From the NCBI RefSeq assembly GCF_003144095.1, contig NZ_NSKH01000024.1, forward strand, positions 70,253-134,252: a DNA stretch of 64,000 bases, given 5' to 3'. A program made the translations under genes and the position numbers. Position 1 is the stretch's first letter. Every line of letters starts with the position of its first letter. The notes under the pieces were generated by a model. That model did not search any database. It saw nothing but the letters and a program-made list of their open reading frames with translations, and was not told where the DNA came from. Shown piece by piece: positions 49,546 through 58,531 of this stretch. The stretch is from Streptomyces sp. ICBB 8177 (GTDB lineage: Bacteria > Actinomycetota > Actinomycetes > Streptomycetales > Streptomycetaceae).

Positions 49546-52496
49546 CCGCCACCGTGGTCCGGGCCCCCGGCGACGACCGCCCGCGCGGGGTGCGCGGGGC
49601 GATCCGGCGGGCGGTCGCCGGGTTGCGCGGCGGCAGGCCCGGGCGGCCGGAGGCGAGGGAGGAAGTCCCGGGCACGCCCAGCCTGACCGTCGTCATCTGC
49701 GCGTACACGCTGGAGCGTTGGGACGACCTCACCGACGCAGTGCGCTCGGTGCTGGAGCAGCGCCACCGGGCCGACGAGATCCTGCTCGTGGTCGACCACT
49801 GCCCGCGGCTGGCCCGGCGCGCCGCCGCCGAACTGCGCGGCGTGCGGGTGCTGGTGAACGCCGAACGCCAGGGCCTGTCCGGTGCCCGCAACACCGGTGT
49901 GGCCGCCGCGCGTTGTGACATCGTCGCGTTCCTCGACGACGACGCGGCGGCCGAACCCGACTGGACGGCGCGGTTGCTCGCCCCCTACCGCGACCCGGCG
50001 GTGCTGGGCGTCGGCGGCCTGGTCCGCGCCCGGTGGGAGACCGGGCGGCCACCGTGGTTCCCGCCCGAGTTCGACTGGGTGGTCGGCTGCTCGTACCGCG
50101 GCCTGCCGCGCACCCGCGGCGGCGTGCGCAACCTCATCGGCGCCAACATGTCCTTCCGCCGTGCCCACCTGCTCGCCGCGGGCGGCTTCCGCACCGACCT
50201 CGGACGGGTCGGCACCCGGCCGCTGGGCTGCGAGGAGACCGAACTGTGCCTGCGTGTCGCCGCCCGCGACCCCGCCTCGACCCTGCTGTACGAACCGGCC
50301 GCGGCGGTCCGTCACCACGTGCCCGCCGCTCGCACCACCCGCCGCTACTTCCGGGCCCGTTGCTACGCCGAGGGGCTGTCGAAGGCGGCCGTCGCCCGGC
50401 TCGCGGGTCCGCGCCGGGCGCTGTCCAGCGAACGCGCCTACCTGCGCTCGGTGTTGCCGCGCGCCTTCGCCCGCGCGCTGACCCCGGGCTCCGACGCCGG
50501 GCCGCGCACCCTGGGGGCGCTGACCACCGGAGTCGGCGCCACCGCGCTCGGCTACGCGGTCGGCCGCCTGCGCCGCCCGCGCCCCACCTGGCCCGGCGAG
50601 CAGGCCCGACCGGTCTCCCGGGCGGGGCGGTTCGCCCGCGTCGCGCTGCCGCTCGCGGTACTGCTGTGGCTGGTCTCGCTGCGCCACGTCGACCTGGGCG
50701 CGATGCGCGACCTGGGCCTGGTGCAGGTGCTGCCGGTCAGCTACTGGGCCGGGCTCGTGGTGCTGGCGGCAGGGTTCTGCGCCGCGCTGCGCGACCGCCG
50801 CACCTCGGGCTGGACGTACGCGGCCTTCGTCCTGGTGCTCATCGCGTTCCTGCACGCCACCCCCGCGCTGCTCTATCCCGAACTGCGCTACGCCTGGGCC
50901 TGGAAGCACGTGGCGGTCACCGAGGAACTGCTGCGCCACGGCGCCATACCACCGTCGTTCGGGCCGCTGGCGGTCTACGCGCAGTGGCCGGGGTTCTTCG
51001 CCCTCAACTACCTGGTGCTGCGTGGCACCGGGCTCGCCTCACCGCTGTCGTACGCATCCTGGTGGCCGGTGCTGACCAACGTCGCCCTCATCGCGCCGCT
51101 CCTGCTGCTGTACCGGTCCTTCAGCCGCAGCCGCAGGCTGGCCTGGGGCGGGGTGTTCGTCTTCTTCTGCTGCTCCTGGGTAGGCCAGGACTACTTCTCG
51201 CCACAGGCGTTCGCGTACGTGCTCTACGTGTGCGTGATCGCGCTGGTGGTGCGGCGGCTGCCGAGGCCCTGGGCGTCGCGGGCCGCGCCGGCCGTCGCCT
51301 ACGCGGGCGACGCGGTGGCCGCCCGGCACGCCCGCTCCCGCACCGACCGCCTGGGCCGCGCGGTGGGCCGGGGCGCGCAACGGGCACCAGGGGCGGGCTG
51401 GCTGCTGGCCCTGGCCCTGCCGGTCGCCGCCATCGTCTGCTCGCACCCGCTGACGCCGGTGATGCTGATCGGCACCCTGCTGGCGCTGGCGATACCGCGC
51501 CGCAACCGCCGCGTGGTGCTGCCGGTCCTGCTGTCGGCCACGGCACTGACGCTCGCCTGGGACGCGACCGAGGCCCGCTCCTACCTGTCGCAGAACTTCC
51601 ACGCCATGCTGCTCGGCCTCACCCAGCCGGAATCCAACGCCGGTTCCGGCCTGCTCGGGCTGACCGGGGTCTCCACCGGCCAGGTCGCGGTGGCCTGGGC
51701 CGACCGGGCGCTGTCCGGCGGCGTCCTGCTGCTCGCGGCGCTCGCGCTGCTGCTGCGTCCGGCGCTGCGCCGCACCCCGCTGGCCCTGCTGGCGCTTGCG
51801 CCACTGCCATGGGTGGTCGCCAACAGCTACGGCGGCGAGATGATCTTCCGGGTCTACCTGTTCGCGCTGCCCGCGACGGCGTACGCCACCGCGACGCTGC
51901 TGCTGCGTCCGGCGCTGACCACCGCGGCCAGGGCCGGGGCCGTGCCGCGCGGCAGGCTGGGGCGGGTGCGCGGGGCGAGCGTGCCCGTGCTGGTGGTCGC
52001 GCTGCTGGCGGCGCTGTCGCTGGCGTACTACGGCAAAGAGGACTCCAACTACTTCACGCCTTCGGAGACCGCCGCGGCCCGGTGGCTGTACGCGCACGCG
52101 CCACGCTTCTCGCTGATCGTCGCCGCGTCCGACAACTTCCCGTACGCGTACACCGATTACGGCTACCACGACCGGCTGTGGCTGGACGAGGCGGCGCCGG
52201 TCGACCAGCGGCTGCTGCTGCGCGACCCGGCCGGCGAACTGCGTGTGCTGACCGGCGGCGGAGCCGTCCGCCCGGTCTACCTGATCCTCACCCGGGCCCA
52301 GGAGGCCCAGGTGACCTCGACCGGTGCGCTGCCCCCCGGCACCGTGCCCAGGATCGAGAGCGCGCTCGCCGCCGATCCGGCGTCCTACCCGGTCCTCTAC
52401 CGCGGCTCCGACGCGATCGTCTACCGCGTCCTGCCCCCGGTGGCACCGGGTGGCGCGCCGGGGCACGGGACCGGCGGCTCACCGGGAGGTCCGTGA
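49542..52496 (+). CDS. GT2 glycosyltransferase fused to a large polytopic membrane domain
   Basis: A 984-aa bifunctional protein. Residues about 45-330 are a GT2 domain: LTVVICAYTLERWDDLTDAV, GLSGARNTGVAAARCD, the DxD-like FLDDDAAAEPDW, and NLIGANMSFRRAHLL. From about residue 365 to 860 there are some 12-13 TM helices with HxxH-like PLTPV and EARSYLSQNFH loops, resembling GT-C/Wzy-type polymerases. A C-terminal extracytoplasmic part (about 860-975) has KEDSNYFTPSETAAARWLY. The likely role is to add a sugar and polymerise or transfer the chain. It overlaps the flippase stop by 4 nt (GTGA). Confidence 0.75.
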   Translation: MTATVVRAPGDDRPRGVRGAIRRAVAGLRGGRPGRPEAREEVPGTPSLTVVICAYTLERWDDLTDAVRSVLEQRHRADEILLVVDHCPRLARRAAAELRGVRVLVNAERQGLSGARNTGVAAARCDIVAFLDDDAAAEPDWTARLLAPYRDPAVLGVGGLVRARWETGRPPWFPPEFDWVVGCSYRGLPRTRGGVRNLIGANMSFRRAHLLAAGGFRTDLGRVGTRPLGCEETELCLRVAARDPASTLLYEPAAAVRHHVPAARTTRRYFRARCYAEGLSKAAVARLAGPRRALSSERAYLRSVLPRAFARALTPGSDAGPRTLGALTTGVGATALGYAVGRLRRPRPTWPGEQARPVSRAGRFARVALPLAVLLWLVSLRHVDLGAMRDLGLVQVLPVSYWAGLVVLAAGFCAALRDRRTSGWTYAAFVLVLIAFLHATPALLYPELRYAWAWKHVAVTEELLRHGAIPPSFGPLAVYAQWPGFFALNYLVLRGTGLASPLSYASWWPVLTNVALIAPLLLLYRSFSRSRRLAWGGVFVFFCCSWVGQDYFSPQAFAYVLYVCVIALVVRRLPRPWASRAAPAVAYAGDAVAARHARSRTDRLGRAVGRGAQRAPGAGWLLALALPVAAIVCSHPLTPVMLIGTLLALAIPRRNRRVVLPVLLSATALTLAWDATEARSYLSQNFHAMLLGLTQPESNAGSGLLGLTGVSTGQVAVAWADRALSGGVLLLAALALLLRPALRRTPLALLALAPLPWVVANSYGGEMIFRVYLFALPATAYATATLLLRPALTTAARAGAVPRGRLGRVRGASVPVLVVALLAALSLAYYGKEDSNYFTPSETAAARWLYAHAPRFSLIVAASDNFPYAYTDYGYHDRLWLDEAAPVDQRLLLRDPAGELRVLTGGGAVRPVYLILTRAQEAQVTSTGALPPGTVPRIESALAADPASYPVLYRGSDAIVYRVLPPVAPGGAPGHGTGGSPGGP

Positions 52497-52879
52497 TGCG
52501 TCCCGCCACGCGTCCGCTGCTCGCCGCCGCCTGCTGGATCGGCCCGGCCGCGATGACGCTGCCCGCCGGATCCGGGCTGCGGATCGCCGCCGTGACGCTC
52601 GCCGTGCTGACGGTGCCCGGCGCGGCCGTGGTGCTGCGGATGGCGCCGGAGCGGACCGCGGCGGGCCCCGATCCGGTCGGCAGGCGCACGCGCGGGCTCG
52701 TGCTGACCGTCGCGGTGAGCCTGGCGTACGCGGTGCTCGCCGGCCAGGTGCTGCTGCTCCTGGGCCGGTTCGCCCCCGAGCGCGCCCTGATGGCCGCGGC
52801 GGCGCTCGGCACGCTGGTGGCGCTGTGGCCCGCCCGGCACGGCACGGCCGCCCGCAGCGGACAGGGGGCGGGAGAATGA
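52496..52879 (+). CDS. Small membrane protein of the polysaccharide operon
   Basis: A 127-aa protein with three or four hydrophobic segments (LLAAACWIGPAAMTL, LRIAAVTLAVLTVPGAAVVL, VLTVAVSLAYAVLAGQVLLLLG, ALMAAAALGTLVALW). GGGAGG lies about 6 nt before the ATG. Both its ends overlap neighbours (TGATG with the fusion gene, ATGA with the deacetylase). No motif recognised; possibly an accessory subunit of the polymerase or export step. Confidence 0.7.
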   Translation: MRPATRPLLAAACWIGPAAMTLPAGSGLRIAAVTLAVLTVPGAAVVLRMAPERTAAGPDPVGRRTRGLVLTVAVSLAYAVLAGQVLLLLGRFAPERALMAAAALGTLVALWPARHGTAARSGQGAGE

Positions 52880-53700
52880 CCCCGGTGCCCGTCTTCCTGT
52901 ACCACGCGGTGACCGACGATCCGCCCGGCTGGATCGCCCCCTACTCGGTCACGCCCCAAGTCTTCACCGAGCAGTTGGACCGGATCGCCGACGCGGGGCT
53001 GACCGTCGTCCCCCTGCGACGGCTGGTGACCGCGCTGCGCGGCGGGACCCGGCTGCCGCCGCGGTCGGCCGTGCTGACCTTCGACGACGGATTCGCCGAC
53101 TTCTACTGGACGGTCACCCCGCTGCTCACCGACCGCGGCCTGCCCGCGACGGTGTACGTCACCACCGGCGCCGTGCACACCCCCGGCACCGGGCCCAACG
53201 GCAGCCTGCTGCCGCCCGCCGACATGCTCAACTGGCGGCAGATCGGCACGCTGGACACCTTCGGCTTCGAGATCGGCGACCACACCGTCACCCACCCCCA
53301 GCTGGACACCCTCTCGGCCCGGCAGGTGTGGCACGAGGTGTTCGACAGCAAACGCAGGCTGGAGGACGCCCTGACCCACCCCGTGTACTCCTTCGCCTAC
53401 CCGCACGGCTACTCCAGTCCCTCGGTGCGCCGGGCGGTCCGCGAGGCGGGCTACACCTCGGCGACCGCGGTCGGCAACGCGTTCAGCTCCACGACCGACG
53501 ACCCGATGCGCGTCGCCCGGCTGATGGTGCGCTCCGACACCACGGCCGAGGCCTTCACCCGCTGGACCCGGTGCGCGGGCGCCCCCGTCGCCCCGCTGCA
53601 CGAGTCGCTGCGCACCCGGGGCTGGCGGATGTACCGCAGGGCGCGGGCGATGACGGGGCGGCCGGTCGGCGGCCCGCCCGGCCCGAACACGTTGAGGTGA
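52876..53700 (+). CDS. Polysaccharide deacetylase (CE4) of the operon
   Basis: A 274-aa protein with a NodB domain: FLYHAVTDDPP, then motif 1 LTFDDGFADF, motif 2 GDHTVTHPQLDTL (H-x-x-x-H), and motif 3 AYPHGYSSPSV. No signal peptide or TM helix is visible, so unusually for this family it may act inside the cell or on a membrane-proximal intermediate, or be exported by another route. It likely removes N-acetyl groups from a GlcNAc-type residue of the repeat unit. Last gene of the coupled operon. Confidence 0.85.
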   Translation: MTPVPVFLYHAVTDDPPGWIAPYSVTPQVFTEQLDRIADAGLTVVPLRRLVTALRGGTRLPPRSAVLTFDDGFADFYWTVTPLLTDRGLPATVYVTTGAVHTPGTGPNGSLLPPADMLNWRQIGTLDTFGFEIGDHTVTHPQLDTLSARQVWHEVFDSKRRLEDALTHPVYSFAYPHGYSSPSVRRAVREAGYTSATAVGNAFSSTTDDPMRVARLMVRSDTTAEAFTRWTRCAGAPVAPLHESLRTRGWRMYRRARAMTGRPVGGPPGPNTLR

Positions 53701-53748
53701 AGCCCTTGCGCGGCACGTCATTTGACGTCCCGTCAGCCACTTGCGTCC

Positions 53749-54585
53749 TCAGTGCTGCCACACGCCCACCCAGCCGACCGACATCTCCGCCGAGTCGACG
53801 CCCCGCGGCGGCGGTGACGGGTAACCGACCGCCAGGGTGAGCAGGACCTCCATCGGCACGCGGGGGATGCGCGGCGCCGCGGTCACCCGGAACCGGGGCG
53901 TGCCGTCCACGTACCAGGTGAGCGACGCGGGCTCCCAGTCGAGGGCGAAGACGTGGTAGCCGGCGGGGAAGTCCACCGGACCGTAGCGTCCGGCCGCGGA
54001 CTGCTCGGTGCCGTCGGGCCCCTTCCAGTGCGTGGTCATCCGCACCGTGCTGGTGCTGCCGAGACCCTCGGCGACGTCGAGCTCGGGCGGTGTGCGGCGG
54101 GAGGCGGGCATGAGCCAGAAGGCGGGGAGCATGCCGCCCTGGGACGGGATGCGCACGGCGGCGGCGAAGTAGCCGTAGGTGAAGGTGGCACGCGGCCTGG
54201 CGTTCCAGGAGTCGCGGCCGGTGGAGACCATGCCGGAGGTCCACGGGTAGGTGTGGCCGTCCGTGCCCTTGGTGGTGCGCCGCTGCGCGGTGAGGGTGAG
54301 CTTCCCGCCGCCCACGGCGACCTGGCCCGGCAGGTACCACTGGAGTTCGTGGTTGGTGCTGTTGGTGCAGCCGCCGCGGTTCCAGTCGTAGCAGGTGGCC
54401 CACTTCGCGGCGTCGAGCCTGCTGCCGCCGAAGTCGTCGGCGAACACCCGGTGCCAGTGCCCCGGGGCGGCAGGGGCGGACGGCACCGGCGGGGCGGTGG
54501 CCGCGGGAGCCCCGCATCCGGCGGCGACCACCAGCAGGCAGGCCGCCAGAGCCCGGGGCACGTACCGCGCGCGTCGCACGCTCAC
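53749..54585 (-). CDS. GH16 family endo-glucanase-like lipoprotein
   Basis: A 278-aa protein. The signal ends with a lipobox-like VAAGC, so it is a membrane-anchored lipoprotein. The GH16 concanavalin-like domain (about 55-278) has FADDFGGSRLDAAKW, ELQWYLPGQVAVGGG, the catalytic ELDVAEGLG (E-x-D-x-x-E), HVFALDWEP and the strand AEMSVGWVGVW. Family members cut beta-1,3 or beta-1,3-1,4 glucans, galactans or hyaluronan-like chains. It is convergent with the polysaccharide operon, so it may trim or release the product. The start (GTG 54585) is uncertain, with no clear ribosome site. Confidence 0.85.
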   Translation of the reverse strand: MSVRRARYVPRALAACLLVVAAGCGAPAATAPPVPSAPAAPGHWHRVFADDFGGSRLDAAKWATCYDWNRGGCTNSTNHELQWYLPGQVAVGGGKLTLTAQRRTTKGTDGHTYPWTSGMVSTGRDSWNARPRATFTYGYFAAAVRIPSQGGMLPAFWLMPASRRTPPELDVAEGLGSTSTVRMTTHWKGPDGTEQSAAGRYGPVDFPAGYHVFALDWEPASLTWYVDGTPRFRVTAAPRIPRVPMEVLLTLAVGYPSPPPRGVDSAEMSVGWVGVWQH

Positions 54586-54810
54586 CGCCGCCGGCGCACC
54601 GCGGTCACGCGTGGCGTCGAGGCACCGGCGCGCGTGGTCATCGCCATCAGCCGTCCTCCCCTGCTTCCGCTGGACACACTGTGCGGGGGCAGGAAAATCC
54701 TCCCGCAACGCGGCGGGTGGCGCGACCTGCCGGGGCCACCGCTAGCGGCGGGCCCGTGGGCCACGGAGAATCGTGCTGACGGGAGGCCGCCGCTCCGGAT
54801 CGAGGCCGTC

Positions 54811-56043
54811 ATGCACGACTGCGCGCCCAGTCTTGACCCCAGGGTTCCGGCGCTGCTGGTGAAGGTCGGCCGCTATCCGCAGCACCACGGCGCCGTGGGG
54901 GCCGCCCGCAGCCTGGGACGGGCGGGTGTGCCGGTGTACGCGATGGTCGAGGACCGCTACACCCCCACCGCGCTGTCGCGTTACGTCACCGGTCGTTTCG
55001 TCTGGCCGACCAGCGGGCTCGAACAGCCCGGGCAGCTGGTCGCCGCGCTGGTGATCATCGGCCGGGCGATCGGGGTCCGCAGCGTCGCGGTGGCCACCGA
55101 CGACGAGGCGGCCGTGCTGCTGGCCGAGCACGCGCCCCGGTTGTCCGAGCACTTCCTGCTGCCACCGGTACCGCGCGACCTGCCGCGCAGTCTGGCGGGA
55201 AAGGCGGCGCTGTACGAGCTGTGCGTGCGGCACGGCGTCCCGGCGCCGCGCACATGGGCACCGGCCGATCACGGGGAACTGCTGGCGGTGGGCCGGGAGT
55301 GGGGCTATCCGCTGGTGCTCAAGAACCGCGACCCGTGGACCAGGCTGAGCGACCCGGCGGTGCCCGGCACCGTCCTGGTGCGCAGTGAGGCCGAACTGCT
55401 CGCCCGCTGCCCGCACGAGGCGCGCGCGCCGCTGCTGGTCCAGGAGTACCTGCCGGAGCGCAGTTGCGAGGACTGGATCACCCATCTGTACTGCGCGGCG
55501 GACGGCGCGGCCCGGGTGGTCTTCACCGGCGTCAAGGTGCGCTCCTGGCCGCCGAGCGCCGGGGTCACCACGCGGGCCCGCGCCGTCGCCAACCCCGAGC
55601 TCGCAGCGCTGGCGATCCGGCTGTGCCGCCGCATCGGCTACAGCGGTGTCGCCGACCTCGACTGGCGGCTGGACCTGCGCGACGGCCGCTACAAGCTGCT
55701 CGACTTCAACCCGCGCACCGGGGCGCAGTTCCGGCTCTTCGAGTCGGAAGGCGGAGTGGACGTCGTGCGCGCGCTCCACCTGGACCTGTCCGGCCGCCCG
55801 ATCCCGGTCTCCCGGCAGGTGCAGCCGAGGTCGTACGCGGTGGGCCAGCTGGACCTGCCCTCCGCGCTGGTGTGGGCGGCCCGTGAACACCGGCTGCCCG
55901 AGTCGTTCCTGCCCCGGCGGCACACCGAACGGGCCTGGCTGTGCCGCGACGACCCGGTGCCGGCGCTGGCCGAGGCGGTGCGGTTCACCGGCACGGTGGC
56001 CGGCCGGCTCGCTGCCGAGTGGCGGCGGCGGGCGCGGGCGTGA
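54811..56043 (+). CDS. ATP-grasp carboxylate-amine ligase (D-aspartate-ligase-like)
   Basis: A 410-aa ATP-grasp enzyme. The N-terminal alpha/beta domain has GAVGAARSLGRAGVPVYAM and the YVTGRFVWPTSGLEQP step. The ATP-grasp core (about 120-330) has PLVLKNRD, LLVQEYLPERSCEDWITHLY, and GYSGVADLDWRLD, then YKLLDFNPRTGAQFR (metal-binding E/D-x-N-x-R). It links an amino acid or other amine to a carboxylate at ATP cost. No clear ribosome site. The polysaccharide context suggests amino-acid decoration of a uronic-acid-type sugar (inference). Confidence 0.78.
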   Translation: MHDCAPSLDPRVPALLVKVGRYPQHHGAVGAARSLGRAGVPVYAMVEDRYTPTALSRYVTGRFVWPTSGLEQPGQLVAALVIIGRAIGVRSVAVATDDEAAVLLAEHAPRLSEHFLLPPVPRDLPRSLAGKAALYELCVRHGVPAPRTWAPADHGELLAVGREWGYPLVLKNRDPWTRLSDPAVPGTVLVRSEAELLARCPHEARAPLLVQEYLPERSCEDWITHLYCAADGAARVVFTGVKVRSWPPSAGVTTRARAVANPELAALAIRLCRRIGYSGVADLDWRLDLRDGRYKLLDFNPRTGAQFRLFESEGGVDVVRALHLDLSGRPIPVSRQVQPRSYAVGQLDLPSALVWAAREHRLPESFLPRRHTERAWLCRDDPVPALAEAVRFTGTVAGRLAAEWRRRARA

Positions 56044-56123
56044 GGGACGGCCGGGCGCGGAAGTGACGGCGCACCCGGACGGCGGGGGCGCCCGGGCGGT
56101 ACGGAGGGGCGCCGGGGGGATAT

Positions 56124-57350
56124 ATGACCACAGTGCGCGCTGTTCCCTCCCGCCTCGTCGGGCTCATCAAGCGGCGGAACGAACCGGTCGTCGTCCAGCT
56201 GATCCGTTCGACCGTCGCCGCCGTGATCAGTTATGTCGTCGCGCTCAATCTGGTCAGCTACCCGAGACCGCTGACCGCGCCGCTGACCGCGTTGCTGGTC
56301 GTCCAGGTCACCCTCTACACGACACTGACGACCGGCGTGCGCCGGGTGCTCGCGGTGGTCGCGGGGGTGCTGATCGCGGTCGCGTTCAGTGAGCTGTTCG
56401 GGCTCAGCTGGTGGAGCCTGGGCCTGATCATCCTCACCTCGCTGCTGATCGGCCACGCCATCCGGGTGGACGAGTTCGTGGCCGAGGTGGCGATCAGCGG
56501 CATGCTCATCCTGGGCGTCACCGGCCCCGGCAACCAGGCGCTGGACCGGGTGGAGGAGACCCTGATCGGCGCGGTGGTGGGCGTCGCGCTCAACACGGTC
56601 TTCGCTCCCCCGGTGTTCGTGCAGACGGCCGGCGAGGCGGTGGAGGAACTCGCCGACTGGATGCGCCGGTTGCTGCTGCGCATCGGGGAGGAGCTGCGGC
56701 GCGGGGCCAGCGCGCAGGAGGCCGCGTCCTGGTTGCAGGAGGCCCGCACCCTGGACAACGAGATCGCCCGGTTCGACGAGTCGCTGCGCCGGGCGGAGGA
56801 GTCGACCCGCTTCAACCCGCGGGTGCGGCAGGGCGCGATGGCCCGGCTGATCCTGCGCAGCGGGCTGGACACCCTGGAGGTGTGCGCGGTGGTGATGCGC
56901 ACCCTGTGCCGCTCGCTGCGCGACCTGGCGCAGAACGTGGAGCAGGACGAGTCGCTGTACGCGGGCGAGATCGCCGACGCCCTCGACCAGCTGCTGATCC
57001 ACGTGGCCACCGCGGTGGACAGCTTCGGCAGGCTCATCACCGCGCAGGTCACCGCAGGCGCCGAGCGCGCCGAGGAGGAGCTCGCGGAGGCGCTGCACCG
57101 CGGGCGGGAGGACCGCCACCGCATCTCCGAACTGCTGCGGGAACGCAGCGAGCGGGAGTGGGAGAGCTGGGAGCTGCACGGCGCGTTGCTGGCCAACATC
57201 GACCGGCTGCTGAACGAACTCGACGTCGAGCGGCGGTCGCGCTGGCTGGCCTCGCAGATCGGCGCCGACGAACCGGTGCCCGGTTCACTGGTCACCCGGC
57301 TGCGCAGCGGTGCCCGCTCGGCGTCCCGGCGACTGCGCCCGAGCCGGTGA
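56124..57350 (+). CDS. FUSC/ArAE-type membrane protein
   Basis: A 408-aa protein. The N-terminal half (about 20-165) has six hydrophobic segments, with TAPLTALLVVQVTLYTTLTT, VRRVLAVVAGVLIAVAF and GAVVGVALNTVFAPP, the aromatic-acid-exporter fold. The C-terminal half (about 170-408) is a charged, helical cytosolic domain of coiled-coil type. A GGGGG run precedes the ATG. Likely an efflux pump or membrane scaffold; substrate unknown. Separated from the ATP-grasp gene by 80 bp on the same strand. Confidence 0.8.
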   Translation: MTTVRAVPSRLVGLIKRRNEPVVVQLIRSTVAAVISYVVALNLVSYPRPLTAPLTALLVVQVTLYTTLTTGVRRVLAVVAGVLIAVAFSELFGLSWWSLGLIILTSLLIGHAIRVDEFVAEVAISGMLILGVTGPGNQALDRVEETLIGAVVGVALNTVFAPPVFVQTAGEAVEELADWMRRLLLRIGEELRRGASAQEAASWLQEARTLDNEIARFDESLRRAEESTRFNPRVRQGAMARLILRSGLDTLEVCAVVMRTLCRSLRDLAQNVEQDESLYAGEIADALDQLLIHVATAVDSFGRLITAQVTAGAERAEEELAEALHRGREDRHRISELLRERSEREWESWELHGALLANIDRLLNELDVERRSRWLASQIGADEPVPGSLVTRLRSGARSASRRLRPSR

Positions 57351-57396
57351 GGCACCCACCGTAACGGGGGCTGGGACGGCCGGCGCGGGGGCCTTC

Positions 57397-58290
57397 TCAG
57401 GGCAGGGCGACCGGATCGCCGAGGGCGTCGAGCAGGTCGCCGTGCCGTTCGACGCGGTCGAGCACCTCGCCGGGGGTGAAGACGAGCCGCCCCGGATCGC
57501 GGCAGGCCGCCACCTCGTCCCAGGTGACGGGTGCGGCGACGGCCGGGCGGTCCTTGAGCCGCAGGGTGTACGGGGCGGCGGTGGTCTTGGCGGTGGCGTT
57601 CTGCGACCAGTCGATGAAGACCCGGCCCGGCCGGGCCGCCTTCGCCATCACGGCGGTCACCCGGCCCGGGTCCTGCGCGGCGAGGCGTTCCGCCAGCTTC
57701 TTGGCGTAGCCGCTCACCACGCGCTGCGGGGCGGGCTCGACGCACGCGTACAGATGCAGGCCCTTGGAGCCGGAGACGACCGGGCACGCGGTCAGCCGGT
57801 CGCCGTCCAGTTCCTCACGCAGCCGCAGCGCCACACGGCAGCAGTCGGTGAGGTCCGCGCCGGTCCCGGGATCGAGGTCGAAGACCACGCGGTCGTGCGC
57901 GTCCGGACCCGCGTCGGCGGTCCACTGAGGCACGTGGACCTCGTACGCGCCGAGGTTGGCCACGGCCACCAGCGAAGCGGTGGAGTCGACCACGACGTAC
58001 GGCGCCGGGCCCTCGCTGCCGGTCACCTCGACGGTGCGCACCCATTCCGGCAGCCCGGCGGGCGGCGTCTTGGCGTACCAGCGCTGCCCGCCCGGCCCCT
58101 CCGGCGCACGCACGAAGGACGCGGGGCGCCCGGCGGTGTGCGGCACCATCACCGGGGCGATCCGCGCGTAGTACTGGAGGGCGGCGGCCTTGGTCTCCCC
58201 GGTGCGCGGGAACAGCACGCGGCCGAGGTGGGTGAGGACCAGGCGGCGCCCCTCGACGTCCACGGCCTGGCGGTCGGTCGGCTCTGACAT
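57397..58290 (-). CDS. Stand-alone LigD-type polymerase/primase domain
   Basis: A 297-aa archaeo-eukaryotic primase-like protein of the non-homologous end-joining group. It shows HLGRVLFPRTGETKA, RWYAKTPPAGLPEW and the metal-binding DLDP (Asp138, Asp140; VVFDLDPG), then VSGSKGLHLYA and RPGRVFIDWSQNATAKTT. The ligase and phosphoesterase domains of full LigD are not in this gene or next to it. Actinobacteria often split these activities between separate genes. It adds templated or ribonucleotides at breaks. Start ATG 58290. Confidence 0.88.
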   Translation of the reverse strand: MSEPTDRQAVDVEGRRLVLTHLGRVLFPRTGETKAAALQYYARIAPVMVPHTAGRPASFVRAPEGPGGQRWYAKTPPAGLPEWVRTVEVTGSEGPAPYVVVDSTASLVAVANLGAYEVHVPQWTADAGPDAHDRVVFDLDPGTGADLTDCCRVALRLREELDGDRLTACPVVSGSKGLHLYACVEPAPQRVVSGYAKKLAERLAAQDPGRVTAVMAKAARPGRVFIDWSQNATAKTTAAPYTLRLKDRPAVAAPVTWDEVAACRDPGRLVFTPGEVLDRVERHGDLLDALGDPVALP

Positions 58291-58531
58291 GGGCGGGAAC
58301 CCCGTTCGGTGCTGTGCGCTTCCCTTCGGATGCTAAGGGCCTCGGCCGCCCTCGGCCCGCCGGTGGGCGGCGGCTTTCCGGCATCGGGCGGACCACCCTC
58401 TTTCGGCCGTGTGTCGGTGCTTGATCCGCGCCGGGCAGGGGCACACAAGGGATAAGGAAGACCGAGGTCCGGTCCCTCCCCGCCCCGGCGGGCCGACGCG
58501 GGCCCTTGGGCGGCGGAAGCGGGTGAGAGCC

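Noticed and set aside
42613..57350. Whether the glycan operon is a secondary-metabolite (polyketide or peptide) cluster
   Set aside because: No PKS, NRPS, terpene, lanthipeptide or other core enzyme is present; the enzyme set is that of surface polysaccharides.
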